From positions 62,001 through 126,000 of the forward strand of contig NZ_CADIKB010000014.1 in NCBI RefSeq assembly GCF_902859825.1: DNA of 64,000 nucleotides. The letters are read 5' to 3'. The DNA comes from Paraburkholderia phenoliruptrix (GTDB lineage: Bacteria > Pseudomonadota > Gammaproteobacteria > Burkholderiales > Burkholderiaceae). Under the pieces are notes generated by a model that had not been told where the DNA came from, did not search any database, and worked only from the letters and a program-made list of their open reading frames with translations. This document shows, piece by piece, positions 27,033 through 38,150 of this stretch (the first letter of the stretch is position 1; every line of letters starts with the position of its first letter). The translations under genes were made by a program, and so were the position numbers.

Positions 27033-27812
27033 TTACTTCTTCACGTCGTGGTCGTAGTCGACTGTCAGCGGCGCGTGGTCGCTGAACTTGATGTCGCGAA
27101 ACACCTCGGTGCGTTTCGCCGTGCTCGCGATGCCCGGCGTCGCAATCTGATAATCGATCCGCCACCCCACGTTCTTCGCATACGCCTGGCCGCGATTGCT
27201 CCACCACGTGTATTGCTCGGGCCGCTGATCGAGGGTCCGGAAGACGTCGACGTAACCCACTTCGTCGAACAGTTTGGTGAGCCACGCGCGTTCTTCCGGC
27301 AGGCAGCCGGAGTTCTTCTGGTTGCTCTTCCAGTTCTTGATGTCGATTTCCTTGTGGACGATATTCACGTCGCCGCACACGATCACTTCCCGCTCGCGCG
27401 CGAGTTCGGCGAGATGCGGCATGAACTCGTCCATGAAACGGTACTTGGCCTGCTGACGCTCTTCGCCGCTCGAGCCTGACGGCACGTACACGGACACAAC
27501 GGACAGCTTGCCGAAACGCAGTTCGACATAGCGCCCTTCGGGGTCGAACTCCTCGCTGCCAAAGCCGATCACGACCTCGTCCGGCTCGTGGCGCGTATAG
27601 ACGCCGGCGCCGCTATAGCCCTTCTTCACCGCATGCTGGAAATAGCCGGTGAAATCGTGCGGCGCCATGAATTCCGGCGTCATGTCGTCCTGCGAACATT
27701 TGATTTCCTGCACGCACAGCACGTCGGCATTCTGCTCGCCGAACCAGTCGAAGAATCCCTTCTTTGCCGCTGAGCGGATGCCGTTCAGGTTGGCGGTAAT
27801 CACTCGCAACAT
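27033..27812 (-). CDS. xth: exodeoxyribonuclease III
   Basis: 259 residues of the exonuclease III/AP-endonuclease family, which cleaves abasic sites in base-excision repair. Motifs include Ala-Asn-Leu-Asn-Gly-Ile-Arg, Leu-Cys-Val-Gln-Glu-Ile-Lys (metal Glu), Gly-Asp-Val-Asn-Ile-Val-His, Arg-Ile-Asp-Tyr-Gln and the C-terminal Ser-Asp-His-Ala-Pro-Leu. Length matches the ExoA subfamily. It is convergent with the M48 gene and lies downstream of the PPK2 gene on the same strand. Confidence 0.95.
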   Translation of the reverse strand: MLRVITANLNGIRSAAKKGFFDWFGEQNADVLCVQEIKCSQDDMTPEFMAPHDFTGYFQHAVKKGYSGAGVYTRHEPDEVVIGFGSEEFDPEGRYVELRFGKLSVVSVYVPSGSSGEERQQAKYRFMDEFMPHLAELAREREVIVCGDVNIVHKEIDIKNWKSNQKNSGCLPEERAWLTKLFDEVGYVDVFRTLDQRPEQYTWWSNRGQAYAKNVGWRIDYQIATPGIASTAKRTEVFRDIKFSDHAPLTVDYDHDVKK

Positions 27813-27876
27813 GTCGTTCCTTTGTGTTCGCTTGGTTTCAGATTCGTGTTCGATGCCTCGCTGACGAAGCCCGCGG

Positions 27877-28713
27877 CTATTCGACCTTGACGCCTTTCAG
27901 CGATTCTTTGGCCGGCGGATAGTCGAGCTTCAGCCCCTGGAAAGTGCGCAACAGCAACTCGGCCACCATCACGTTGCGGTGCGTTTTGGAGTCCGCGGGA
28001 ATCACGTACCACGGCGCGTATTCGGTGGAAGTCGCGGCCAGCGTGTCACGATAGACGGCCTGGTATTTGTCCCACTGCTTGCGCGCGTCGAGGTCCGACA
28101 CGTCGAATTTCCAGTGCTTGGTTTCATCGTCGATCCGCGCCTGCAGCCGCTCGCGCTGCTCGTCTTTCGAAATATGCAGCATGCACTTGATGATCGTCGT
28201 GTCGCTGTCGGCGAGCAGTTCCTCGAACTGGCGAATGTGGCGGCAGCGCACGTCGAATGCGTTTTCGTCGATGCTGCCGAGCACTGTCGGCACGAGCAGA
28301 TCTTCGTAATGGCTGCGGTTGAAGATGGTGAGTTCGCCCGCCGCGGGCGCTTGCGCGTGCACGCGCCACAGGAAATCGTGCGCGAGTTCGTCGGGTGTGG
28401 GCGCCCTGAACGGCGCGATGCGCAGACCGAGCGGATCGACTTCGTGGAACACGGCGCGAATCGTGCCGTCCTTGCCGCTCGTGTCCATACCTTGGAGCAC
28501 CAGCAACACGCGGCGTTTTCGCTGCGCATGCAATCGCTCCTGGAAGACGTCGAGCTCCGCGCCGATTTCCGAAAGCCGCTGACGATCAGACTCTTTCGTA
28601 CCCGTCGAAAAAGGCTTCGCGGCGGGATCGAAGTCGTCGAGGGAAAATTTGTTTTTCTTCTTGCCGTCGAAGTAAGGCACGCGGAAATCGTCGAGATCGG
28701 GTTGCTTCGCCAT
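27877..28713 (-). CDS. PPK2-family polyphosphate kinase
   Basis: 278 residues, single domain. Walker A is Gly-Met-Asp-Thr-Ser-Gly-Lys-Asp-Gly-Thr at 75-84; the Asn-Arg-Ser-His-Tyr-Glu-Asp segment and the basic lid region follow. PPK2 enzymes transfer phosphate between polyphosphate and nucleotides (AMP, ADP or GDP depending on class). The N-terminal Phe-Ser-Leu-Asp-Asp-Phe-Asp-Pro is typical of the polyphosphate:AMP/ADP phosphotransferase group, but the nucleotide is inferred. ATG 28713 has a CGGAG-like site before it. The upstream open frame to 28887 is not supported. Confidence 0.9.
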   Translation of the reverse strand: MAKQPDLDDFRVPYFDGKKKNKFSLDDFDPAAKPFSTGTKESDRQRLSEIGAELDVFQERLHAQRKRRVLLVLQGMDTSGKDGTIRAVFHEVDPLGLRIAPFRAPTPDELAHDFLWRVHAQAPAAGELTIFNRSHYEDLLVPTVLGSIDENAFDVRCRHIRQFEELLADSDTTIIKCMLHISKDEQRERLQARIDDETKHWKFDVSDLDARKQWDKYQAVYRDTLAATSTEYAPWYVIPADSKTHRNVMVAELLLRTFQGLKLDYPPAKESLKGVKVE

Positions 28714-28905
28714 CCACACACTCCGTAATCTGCGCCCGGTACGCCAAAGCGGGCTTGCAAATGAAACGGGCCGTTGCCCGCACTTTCGTTTCCGGCAACA
28801 GCCCGCGGGCGCCGAAGCGAGCGCTTCAGCTATCTGCGTTCGAGCGCATTTTGTCAGCTCGCGGGCCAGGCTTGAACCTGGCTGCAAACTGAGTTCAACC
28901 GGGCA

Positions 28906-30390
28906 TCAGCCCAGCTTCTTCTTCAGCAGTTCGTTCACCTGCGCCGGGTTCGCCTTGCCCTTGGTCGCCTTCATCGCCTGGCCGATCAGCGCGTTGAACG
29001 CCTTCTCCTTGCCCGCGCGGAATTCCTCGACCGACTTCTGGTTGGCGGCCAGCACCTCGTCGATGATCGCTTCGAGCGCGCCGGTATCCGAAATCTGCTT
29101 CAGGCCCTTCGCTTCGATAATGCGGTCGGCCGCGACGTCGTCCGTCGCCTTCTCTTCCCAGATGGCGAGGAAAATCTCCTTCGCGATCTTGTTTGAGATC
29201 GTGCCGTCGGCAATACGTTGCAGCACCAGCGCGAGCTGTGCGGACGACACCGGGCATTCAGCAATGTCGAGGCCTTCGCGATTCAGTTGCGACGACACCT
29301 CGCCCATCACCCAGTTCGCCGCGACCTTCGCATTGGCCGCACCAAGCTTCTCGACCACCGCTTCGAAGTACGCGGCCGTCGCCTTGCTCGACGTCAGGAC
29401 GTTGGCGTCGTACGGCGTCAAACCGTATTGCGAGACGAAGCGCTGCTGGATCGCCTCCGGCAGTTCCGGCATTTCGCGCTTCACGCGCTCGACCCACGCC
29501 GCGTCGATCACGAGCGGCATCAGATCCGGATCGGGGAAATACCGGTAATCGTGCGCGTCTTCCTTGCTGCGCATGGAGCGCGTTTCGCGCCGGTCCGGAT
29601 CGTAGAGACGCGTTTCCTGCACCACCGTGCCGCCGTCTTCGATCAGTTCGATCTGGCGGCGCACTTCGTACTGAATGGCTTCTTCAAGGAAACGGAACGA
29701 GTTCAGGTTCTTGATCTCGGCGCGCGTGCCGAATTCCGCCTGACCGAGCGGGCGCACCGACACGTTGGCGTCGCAGCGGAACGAGCCTTCCTGCATGTTG
29801 CCGTCGCAAATGCCGAGCCACGTGACGAGCGTGTGCAGCGTCTTCGCGTAAGCCACCGCTTCCGCCGCGCTGCGCATTTCCGGCTCGGTGACGATTTCGA
29901 GCAGCGGCGTGCCGGCGCGGTTCAGGTCGATGCCCGTCATGCCCGCGAAGTCTTCGTGCAGCGACTTGCCGGCATCTTCCTCGAGATGCGCGCGCGTGAG
30001 ATTGACGACCTTCGCGTAGGCTGCCGTGCCCGCTTTCTCGTTGGCCGGCACCTGGATCGTCACCTGGCCGCCTTGCACCACGGGAATCTCGTACTGGCTG
30101 ATCTGATAGCCCTTCGGCAGGTCGGGGTAAAAGTAGTTCTTGCGCGCGAAGATGCTGCGCGGCGCGACCGTTGCACCGATTGCGAGGCCGAACTGGATTG
30201 CGCGTTCCACGGCGCCGCGGTTCATCACCGGCAAGGTGCCCGGCAAGGCCAGATCCACGGGACAGGCCTGCGTGTTAGGCGCGGCGCCGAACTGCGTAGG
30301 CGCGCCCGAGAAAATCTTGGATTGCGTGGACAGCTGCGCGTGGGTCTCCAGACCGATCACGACTTCCCATTGCTTGGTCATGGTGCTCAC
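28906..30390 (-). CDS. gatB: Asp-tRNA(Asn)/Glu-tRNA(Gln) amidotransferase subunit B
   Basis: 494 residues. GatB phosphorylates the tRNA-bound Glu/Asp and hands it the ammonia made by GatA. The N-terminal cradle motif Val-Ile-Gly-Leu-Glu-Thr-His, the [12 protein letters not shown] block and the C-terminal helical YqeY-like tail are all present. GTG at 30390 overlaps the gatA stop by 4 bases; an internal ATG three codons later is the alternative. It is the last gene of gatC-gatA-gatB. Confidence 0.96.
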   Translation of the reverse strand: MSTMTKQWEVVIGLETHAQLSTQSKIFSGAPTQFGAAPNTQACPVDLALPGTLPVMNRGAVERAIQFGLAIGATVAPRSIFARKNYFYPDLPKGYQISQYEIPVVQGGQVTIQVPANEKAGTAAYAKVVNLTRAHLEEDAGKSLHEDFAGMTGIDLNRAGTPLLEIVTEPEMRSAAEAVAYAKTLHTLVTWLGICDGNMQEGSFRCDANVSVRPLGQAEFGTRAEIKNLNSFRFLEEAIQYEVRRQIELIEDGGTVVQETRLYDPDRRETRSMRSKEDAHDYRYFPDPDLMPLVIDAAWVERVKREMPELPEAIQQRFVSQYGLTPYDANVLTSSKATAAYFEAVVEKLGAANAKVAANWVMGEVSSQLNREGLDIAECPVSSAQLALVLQRIADGTISNKIAKEIFLAIWEEKATDDVAADRIIEAKGLKQISDTGALEAIIDEVLAANQKSVEEFRAGKEKAFNALIGQAMKATKGKANPAQVNELLKKKLG

Positions 30391-31874
30391 ACTCCTGCCG
30401 GTGCCTTGCGGTGCCAGTCGGTCGCGCGCTGGAACGCGTCGGTCACCTGGAGCATCCGGGCTTCATTGAAATAGTTGCCGATGATCTGCAATCCCACCGG
30501 ACGCTGCGCGTTGGCGCCCGCGCCGAAGCCGCACGGCACGCTCATGCCCGGCAAGCCGGCAAGGCTGACCGACAGCGTGTAGACGTCGGCGAGGTACATC
30601 TGCACCGGGTCGTCGCCCTTCGCGCCCAGATCCCACGCCACCGACGGCGCGACCGGTCCCATGATGACGTCGCATTCCTTGAACGCTTGCTGGAAATCCT
30701 GCGCGATGATGCGGCGAATTTTCTGAGCCTGCAGGTAATACGCGTCGTAATAGCCGTGCGACAGCACGTAGGCGCCGACCATGATGCGGCGCTTCACTTC
30801 GGGCCCGAAGCCTTCCGCGCGCGACTTCTTGTACATGTCGAGCAGATCGCGGTATTCCGCGGCGCGATGGCCGAAGCGCACGCCGTCAAAGCGCGACAGG
30901 TTCGACGAGGCCTCCGCCGGCGCGATGACGTAATAGACCGGAATGGACAGCTCGGTCTTCGGCAGCGATACCTCGACGAGCGTGGCGCCGAGCGCCTCGT
31001 ATTGCTTCAGCGCGGCGTCGATGGATGCGCGGACGTCGTCGGCGAGACCGGCGCCGAAATATTCCTTCGGCAAGCCGATGCGCAAGCCGGCGAGCGGCTT
31101 GGCCGCCTCCCCTTGCTGCCAGGGCTGGCCGAGATAGCGCGTGTAGTCTTCGTCGTCGCGCACGAGGCTCGTCGAATCGCGCTCGTCGAAGCCGGCCATG
31201 GCGTTGAGCAGCAGCGCGCAATCCGCGGCGCTTTGCGCCATCGGCCCGCCCTGATCCAGCGACGAAGCGAACGCGATCATGCCGTAGCGCGACACGCGGC
31301 CGTAGGTCGGCTTGATGCCGGTGATGCCCGAGAACGAGGCCGGCTGGCGGATCGAGCCGCCCGTATCCGTACCGGTTGCTGCGGGCGCGAGGCGCGCAGC
31401 GACAGCCGCAGCCGAACCGCCCGACGAACCGCCCGGCACCGCCTGACGATCCCAAGGATTTTTCACCGCGCCAAAGTAGGAGTTTTCGTTCGACGAGCCC
31501 ATCGCGAACTCGTCCATGTTGGTCTTGCCGACGCACACCATGCCGGCGTTGGAGAGACGCTCGACCACGGTCGCGTCGAACGGACTTTCGTAGTTCGACA
31601 GCATTTTCGAGCCGGCGGTGGAGCGCCAGCCCTTCGTCACGAACACGTCCTTATGCGCGATGGGCACGCCGGTCAGCGGACCGCCGTGACCCGCGTGCAG
31701 CAGCGCGTCCGCGGCTTTGGCCTGTGCGAGGGTAAGGTCCGGGTCGACCTGGATGAATGCATTGAGGCCGCTCGCCGCCTCGATGCGTTTCAGATAAAGC
31801 TGCGCCAGCTCGACTGCGGAGCATTCCTTCGCCGTCAACGCGGCGCGCAGTTCGGTCAAACTTTTTTCATGCAT
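30387..31874 (-). CDS. gatA: Asp-tRNA(Asn)/Glu-tRNA(Gln) amidotransferase subunit A
   Basis: 495 residues of the amidase-signature family. The triad Lys75, Ser150 (cis-Ser, in Gly-Gly-Ser-Ser-Gly-Gly) and Ser174 (Thr-Asp-Thr-Gly-Gly-Ser) matches the spacing of characterised GatA. It releases ammonia from glutamine and channels it to GatB. A gap of 174 bases separates it from gatC. The presence of gatCAB implies indirect Asn-tRNA and/or Gln-tRNA formation in this organism. Confidence 0.96.
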   Translation of the reverse strand: MHEKSLTELRAALTAKECSAVELAQLYLKRIEAASGLNAFIQVDPDLTLAQAKAADALLHAGHGGPLTGVPIAHKDVFVTKGWRSTAGSKMLSNYESPFDATVVERLSNAGMVCVGKTNMDEFAMGSSNENSYFGAVKNPWDRQAVPGGSSGGSAAAVAARLAPAATGTDTGGSIRQPASFSGITGIKPTYGRVSRYGMIAFASSLDQGGPMAQSAADCALLLNAMAGFDERDSTSLVRDDEDYTRYLGQPWQQGEAAKPLAGLRIGLPKEYFGAGLADDVRASIDAALKQYEALGATLVEVSLPKTELSIPVYYVIAPAEASSNLSRFDGVRFGHRAAEYRDLLDMYKKSRAEGFGPEVKRRIMVGAYVLSHGYYDAYYLQAQKIRRIIAQDFQQAFKECDVIMGPVAPSVAWDLGAKGDDPVQMYLADVYTLSVSLAGLPGMSVPCGFGAGANAQRPVGLQIIGNYFNEARMLQVTDAFQRATDWHRKAPAGV

Positions 31875-32048
31875 TGCGTGATGTCCTGGAAAGCGCGGCA
31901 GCGCGGATCGCGCTGCCGTGGAGGCGTTCGATTGCCCGCCGGCGAACCGGGCCGAGGTATCGGCGAAAAGCGAACCTGCGAGCGCCAGCCCGAAAGCGGC
32001 AAGCCGCCCGTGCAGCCTGCCGGCCGGGCGGGGCTCGCCGCGCGCGTA

Positions 32049-32348
32049 TTACTCGATCACCTTCGGCACGAGATACAGCCCGTCCTGCACGGCCGGCGCG
32101 TGGCGCTGGAAAGCTTCGCGGTCGATCGTTTCGGTCACCGCGTCGTCGCGCAGGCGCAGCGCGACGTCCTCGATCTGCTCGATCGGATGGGCAAGCGGCG
32201 CGATGCCCGTGGTGTCGACCGCCTGCATCTGCTCGACGAGGCCAAAAAACTCGTTGAGCTGGACAAGCGTGTGTTCGGCGTCGGCGTCGGCCAGTTCGAG
32301 CCGCGCGAGATGCGCGATGCGCTTAACATCGGTCAGGGTCAAAGCCAT
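32049..32348 (-). CDS. gatC: Asp-tRNA(Asn)/Glu-tRNA(Gln) amidotransferase subunit C
   Basis: 99 residues, the usual size. GatC wraps around GatA and GatB and stabilises the complex. The [17 protein letters not shown] N-terminus and the later [10 protein letters not shown] end are canonical. ATG at 32348 is chosen over an open frame extending to 32501 because the family starts here. Confidence 0.95.
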   Translation of the reverse strand: MALTLTDVKRIAHLARLELADADAEHTLVQLNEFFGLVEQMQAVDTTGIAPLAHPIEQIEDVALRLRDDAVTETIDREAFQRHAPAVQDGLYLVPKVIE

Positions 32349-32486
32349 GCAGTCACCGGAAAAAGTGGCGGACCGCCGCAGCACAAAAAGAGCGCTGCAA
32401 CAGCGAGTTACGACGTTGGAGGAAGACCTCGAAAAAGGGGCCAGCGGCGGCAAAAAGTGCCGTCCGTTTCCTTCAAAACAACCAAA

Positions 32487-32492
32487 ATTATA
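32487..32492 (-). promoter_or_regulatory. -10 box of the gatCAB promoter
   Basis: A perfect TATAAT on the minus strand 140 bases before gatC. The -35 region (near 32510-32516) is weak. Transcripts from here would have a leader of about 130 bases. Confidence 0.5.
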
Positions 32493-32724
32493 AGGTATCA
32501 TTACGCGTTCGACCCAAACCCGGACCGACTTACCAAGGCCATTCTGGACATTTCGTGAAGATGGTTCGGATATTTCTGGCCTGGCTTTGCACCGGCCTCC
32601 GGTAGACTCCCTCGCAGCTTCAAGTTCCTGTGGCGCCGCTTCGCCCGGTTGAAGCTGTTATTTTTTCCGCTGCCGCCCTGCGCAAACGTTGCGAGGCCCG
32701 GCCCCAAGCGAGACAGGATTTTGA

Positions 32725-33768
<1,044 letters not shown>

Positions 33769-33800
33769 GCGAGCGAGTTCGATGTCAGTAGCGCGGATCT

Positions 33801-33830
33801 GGCAAACGGCCCCATGCGGGCCGGTTTGCC
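33801..33830 (+). other. intercistronic hairpin between mreB and mreC
   Basis: GGCAAACGGCCC and GGGCCGGTTTGCC pair over 12 positions with one bulged base around an ATGC-type loop. There is no T-run, so it is not a standard terminator. It sits 32 bases after the mreB stop and could act as an RNA-processing or partial-termination point. Confidence 0.6.
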
Positions 33831-33919
33831 ATTGGTTCGGCCGCTCAGCGTCCGCACGCTGAACCGCGTTCTCAGCGCGCCGCCGCCTCACCCAACCGCT
33901 TACGCCCCCGGCGCCGACC

Positions 33920-35038
33920 ATGGAATACAGTCCGCCGCCCCTGTTCAAGCAAGGCCCGTCCGCCCTCGCACGACTCGTGTTTTTCGTCGTGCTGGCGCTC
34001 GCCCTGCTGATCTCCGACGCACGCTTCAAGACGCTCGAAATCGTTCGCGGCGTGCTCGGCGCGGGTCTTTATCCGTTGCAGCGCGCGGCGCTCGTGCCGC
34101 GCGACGTTTTCATGGGCGCCGCCGACCTCGCGGTAACGAGCGCCACGCTGCGCAGCGACAACGAGAAGCTGCGCACCAAAAACCTCCAGCTTTCGCAGCA
34201 GGCCAATACGGCCGCCGAACTATCCGCCGAAAACGCGCATTTGCGCGCATTGCTGCAGCTGTCGCAGCGCGCGACCACGCAGTCGCTGCCCGCGGAAATC
34301 CAGTACGACACGCGCGATCCGTTCACGCAGAAGGTCGTGATCAACCGCGGCGCGCAGCAAGGCATTCAGAACGGCTCGCCGGTCGTCAATGAAGACGGCG
34401 TAATCGGCCAGGTGACCCGCGTGTTCCCGCTGCAGGCGGAAGTCACGCTGCTGACCGACAAGGACCAGGCCGTGCCGGTGCAGATCGTGCGCACCGGTTT
34501 GCGCAGCGTGATTTACGGCACCCCGAAGGGCGACACGCTCGACCTGCGCTTCGTGCCGATCAGCGCCGACGTGCAAACGGGCGACGAACTCGTCACGAGC
34601 GGCCTCGACGGCGTCTATCCGCCGGGTCTGCCCGTCGCCAAGGTGGTGCGGGTCGACAGGCAGGCGGACACCGCCTTTGCCCGCGTGATCTGCCTGCCCA
34701 TCGCGCCGGTGCGCGGCGCGCGTCAGTTGCTGGTGCTGCACTACGTGAACGACGTGCCGCCGCGTCCTGTCGAGGAGCCTGAAGTGTCCGCGAAAGACGC
34801 GAAGGCGAAGAAAGGCGCAAAGTCAGCCGACAGCAAGGCCGCCGCGGACAAATCCGCGAAACCGGGCGAAAAACCGGCGGAAAAGCCGGCAGACAAGGCG
34901 GCGGGCCAAAGCACACAAACGGCACAAACGGCACAAACGGGTAAGGCAGGCGCCGCCGACCAGAAATCCGCGGCATCGGAAAAATCCGCCGCTGCTGAAA
35001 AAGCGAAGCCGCAAGCCGCGCCGGGGGCAAAACCATGA
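33920..35038 (+). CDS. mreC: rod-shape determining protein MreC, with charged low-complexity tail
   Basis: 372 residues. One N-terminal transmembrane helix (about 17-34), a coiled coil (about 75-115) and two beta-barrel domains as in MreC. The last 85 residues (from about 288) are a Lys/Ala/Glu-rich disordered tail with repeated Ala-Gln-Thr and Ser-Ala-Ala-Ser elements not needed for the fold. MreC links MreB to PBP2 in the periplasm. Its stop overlaps the mreD start (ATGA). Confidence 0.95.
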   Translation: MEYSPPPLFKQGPSALARLVFFVVLALALLISDARFKTLEIVRGVLGAGLYPLQRAALVPRDVFMGAADLAVTSATLRSDNEKLRTKNLQLSQQANTAAELSAENAHLRALLQLSQRATTQSLPAEIQYDTRDPFTQKVVINRGAQQGIQNGSPVVNEDGVIGQVTRVFPLQAEVTLLTDKDQAVPVQIVRTGLRSVIYGTPKGDTLDLRFVPISADVQTGDELVTSGLDGVYPPGLPVAKVVRVDRQADTAFARVICLPIAPVRGARQLLVLHYVNDVPPRPVEEPEVSAKDAKAKKGAKSADSKAAADKSAKPGEKPAEKPADKAAGQSTQTAQTAQTGKAGAADQKSAASEKSAAAEKAKPQAAPGAKP

Positions 35039-35547
35039 ACCGTCCGCAATACATTCTGCAGCCGGTCAATCCGTACTTCATCGCGTTCAGCCTCGCCGCG
35101 GCGTTCCTGCTGAACCTGATGCCGTGGGGGCGCCTGATCGGCGTGCCGGACTTCGTCGCGCTCGTGCTGCTGTTCTGGAACGTCCATCAGCCGCGCAAGG
35201 TCGGAATGGGCATCGCGTTTCTGCTCGGCCTGCTGATGGACGTGCACAACGCAAGCCTGCTCGGCGAGCATGCGCTGGCGTACACGCTGCTGTCGTATGG
35301 CGCGATCACGATCCACCGCCGCGTGCTGTGGATGTCGCTCGGCGTGCAGACTTTCGCGGTCATGCCGCTTCTCGTCACCGCGCAACTGGTGCCGTTCGTG
35401 ATCCGTCTGCTGACGGGCGCGGCGTTTCCTGGCTGGGGTTATCTGATCGACGGGTTCGTCGAGGCCGCACTGTGGCCGGTCGCGAGCGTGCTGCTGTTAA
35501 TGCCGCAGCGCCGCCCCGCCGACCCCGACGATACGCGGCCCATTTAA
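35035..35547 (+). CDS. mreD: rod-shape determining protein MreD
   Basis: 170 residues with five or six hydrophobic spans, matching MreD in size. The ATG overlaps the mreC stop. MreD is the integral membrane partner of MreC and is required for rod shape. Identification rests on length, membrane pattern and the mreBCD context. Confidence 0.93.
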   Translation: MNRPQYILQPVNPYFIAFSLAAAFLLNLMPWGRLIGVPDFVALVLLFWNVHQPRKVGMGIAFLLGLLMDVHNASLLGEHALAYTLLSYGAITIHRRVLWMSLGVQTFAVMPLLVTAQLVPFVIRLLTGAAFPGWGYLIDGFVEAALWPVASVLLLMPQRRPADPDDTRPI

Positions 35548-35689
35548 CGCGGCGCCACGCGCGCAGGCCGTTGCCATGAAACGCACCTCTTCCGCCCGCT
35601 CGACGCCCATGGTCGTTCATGCCTTCCGGCACGGCCCGGATCAGGCGCACACTCATGATGGCCGTCGTCCGGCCTTTTGCTGAAATAGC

Positions 35690-38140
35690 ATGACCGAATT
35701 CAAGGACACCCAGCAACAGCTCTCGAAGTTCCGCCTGCGCGTCGCGGCGGCGGGTCTGTTCGTGTTCGTCTGCTTCGGGCTGATCGGCTTTCGTTTCCTG
35801 TTCCTGCAGGTGTGGCACTACAGCAAGTACTCGCTGCAGGCCGACGAAAACCGCATTTCCGTCGCGCCCATCGTGCCGAATCGCGGCATCATCACCGACC
35901 GTAACGGCGTCGTGCTGGCCAAGAACTACTCGGCGTACACGCTCGAAATCACGCCGTCCAAGCTCAACGCGCCGCTCGAAAGCGTGATCGACGATCTGGC
36001 CACGGTCGTCTCGATCGACGCCCGCGACCGCCGCCGCTTCAAGAAGCTGCAGGAAGATTCCAAGAACTTCGAAAGCCTGCCGATCCGCACGCGTCTCACC
36101 GACGACGAAGTTGCGCGCTTCACCGCCCAGCGCTTCCGTTTTCCCGGCGTCGAAGTGCGTGCGCGCCTGTTCCGCCAATACCCGCTCGGGCCGACGGCCG
36201 CGCACGTGATCGGCTATATCGGGCGGATTTCGCAGCGCGACCAGGAACGCATTGACGACGCGAGCGACCAGAACGACAGCGACCCGGAACACTACGATCC
36301 GCGCCTCGACGCAAACAACTATAAGGGCACCGACTACATCGGCAAGATCGGCGTCGAGCAGAGTTACGAGACGGAGCTGCACGGCCAGACCGGTTTCGAG
36401 GAAGTCGAAGTCACCGCCGGCGGCCGGCCCGTGCGCACGCTGTCCCGCACGCAGGCTACGCCCGGCAACAACCTCGTGCTGTCGCTGGACATCGGCTTGC
36501 AGCAGGTCGCCGAGCAGGCGTTCGCGGGCCGCCGCGGCGCGCTCGTCGCTATCGAGCCGTCCACCGGCGACGTGCTTGCGTTCGTTTCCGCGCCGAGCTT
36601 CGACCCGAACTCGTTCGTCGACGGTATCGATCAGCAGACGTGGGACGAGCTCAACAACTCGCCCGACCACCCGCTCCTGAACCGGCCGCTGCACGGCACC
36701 TACCCGCCGGGCTCGACCTACAAGCCGTTCATGGCGCTCGCCGCGCTGACGCTGCACAAGCGCACGCCGGGCTGGGGCTTCCAGGATCCTGGCTCGTACA
36801 CCTTCGGCGGCCACACGTTCCGCAACGACGTGCGCTCCGGTCAGGGCTGGGTCGACATGAACCGCGCGATCGTGGTGTCGAACGACACATATTTCTACAT
36901 GCTCGCGCACGACCTCGGCGTGAATAACATCGCGAACTTCATGAAGCCGTGGGGTTTCGGCCAGATCACCGGCATCGACATCGCGGGCGAGGCGCGCGGC
37001 ATCCTGCCGTCCACGGAATGGAAGCGCAAGGCGTACCGCAAGCCTGAACAGCAGAAGTGGTACGAAGGCGAGACGATCAGCCTCGGCATCGGCCAAGGGT
37101 ATAACTCCTTCACGATTCTGCAACTCGCGCACGCCACGGCCACGCTCGCGAACAACGGCGTCGTGATGAAACCGCACCTCGTGCGCGACATCGAGAACCC
37201 GATCACCAAAGACACGCGTCCGGTCGTGCGCGATCCGAGCGACAAGATCGCGGTCAAGCAGTCGGACATCGACATCATCAAGCACGCCATGGAAGGCGTC
37301 GTAACGAACGGCACGGCGTCGAAGGTGTTCATCGGCGCACCGTATCTGGCGGCGGGCAAGACCGGCACGGCGCAGGTGTATTCGCTGCAGGGCGCCAACT
37401 ACAAGGGTCACGCGATCGCCGAACATTTGCGCGACCACGCGCTCTTCATCGCCTTCGCGCCGGCCGAGCAGCCGAAGATCGCGCTCGCGCTGATCGTCGA
37501 GAACGGCGGCTGGGGCGCAGAGGCCGCCGGCCCGATTGCGCGCAAGGTGCTCGACTACTACCTCGTCGGCAAGAACAAGCCGGGCGCCGCAGCGGCAGCC
37601 GTCGCGGCGGCGGCCTCCGCTACCGAGGACGCGTCCGCGCCCGAAGTCGGCACTGCGCCGGCGCCACAGGAAGCCGGGCAGCCGGTCAAGATCGCGGCGG
37701 GCTATACCGCGCTGCCGATGCCCGGTGCGGCTGCGGCTGCGGCTGCGGCTGCGGCGGCATCTGCCGCCTCCGCGGCGGACGGCGCGTCGGGGGGGCCGGC
37801 GGCGGCAGCTTCGGCGGCCGTCCCTGCGGTATCGAAACCGACTGCGCCCGCCGCAAACGCCGCATTACCGCGCAGCCGGTCCACATCGACGACAGGCGCG
37901 GCGGCAAGCGCCGCAGCACCCACGGCCGCCACCGCGCCAAACCCGCCCGCGCCGGCGTCGGCGGCAAGGAACGCGACCTCGCACAAATCGGGCGCCCCGC
38001 GTCAGCCGAGGCCCGCAAGCGAATCTGCACCCGCGGCTGCCGCGCGCCCCGCAGCGAATGCGGCCCGGACCTCATCGCGCGATAGCGGCACTGAGCCCGC
38101 GTCGCCACGCCAGCCGGTTTCCGGCGGCATCGACGAATAA
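35690..38140 (+). CDS. mrdA: penicillin-binding protein 2 with a ~185-residue Ala-rich tail
   Basis: 816 residues. PBP2 is the transpeptidase of the elongasome. After a transmembrane anchor (about 17-36) and the pedestal domain, the transpeptidase motifs are Ser342-Thr-Tyr-Lys, a Ser-Asn-Asp variant at the SxN position (Val-Ser-Asn-Asp-Thr) and Lys557-Thr-Gly. The catalytic protein ends near residue 630, the normal family length. The remaining tail is almost entirely Ala, Pro, Ser and Thr with runs of Ala and is likely disordered in the periplasm. The start ATG is 142 bases after mreD. Confidence 0.94.
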   Translation: MTEFKDTQQQLSKFRLRVAAAGLFVFVCFGLIGFRFLFLQVWHYSKYSLQADENRISVAPIVPNRGIITDRNGVVLAKNYSAYTLEITPSKLNAPLESVIDDLATVVSIDARDRRRFKKLQEDSKNFESLPIRTRLTDDEVARFTAQRFRFPGVEVRARLFRQYPLGPTAAHVIGYIGRISQRDQERIDDASDQNDSDPEHYDPRLDANNYKGTDYIGKIGVEQSYETELHGQTGFEEVEVTAGGRPVRTLSRTQATPGNNLVLSLDIGLQQVAEQAFAGRRGALVAIEPSTGDVLAFVSAPSFDPNSFVDGIDQQTWDELNNSPDHPLLNRPLHGTYPPGSTYKPFMALAALTLHKRTPGWGFQDPGSYTFGGHTFRNDVRSGQGWVDMNRAIVVSNDTYFYMLAHDLGVNNIANFMKPWGFGQITGIDIAGEARGILPSTEWKRKAYRKPEQQKWYEGETISLGIGQGYNSFTILQLAHATATLANNGVVMKPHLVRDIENPITKDTRPVVRDPSDKIAVKQSDIDIIKHAMEGVVTNGTASKVFIGAPYLAAGKTGTAQVYSLQGANYKGHAIAEHLRDHALFIAFAPAEQPKIALALIVENGGWGAEAAGPIARKVLDYYLVGKNKPGAAAAAVAAAASATEDASAPEVGTAPAPQEAGQPVKIAAGYTALPMPGAAAAAAAAAAASAASAADGASGGPAAAASAAVPAVSKPTAPAANAALPRSRSTSTTGAAASAAAPTAATAPNPPAPASAARNATSHKSGAPRQPRPASESAPAAAARPAANAARTSSRDSGTEPASPRQPVSGGIDE
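37726..37758 (+). repeat. hexanucleotide repeat encoding poly-Ala in the PBP2 tail
   Basis: Five copies of TGCGGC (37726-37755) plus GGC encode a run of alanines. Six bases per unit keeps the frame, so gain or loss of copies would only change tail length. Confidence 0.8.
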
Positions 38141-38150
38141 GGAGAAAGGC

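Noticed and set aside
35375-37438. A 687-codon minus-strand open frame opposite mrdA
   Set aside because: No domain or start signal; the PBP2 gene on the plus strand explains the region.
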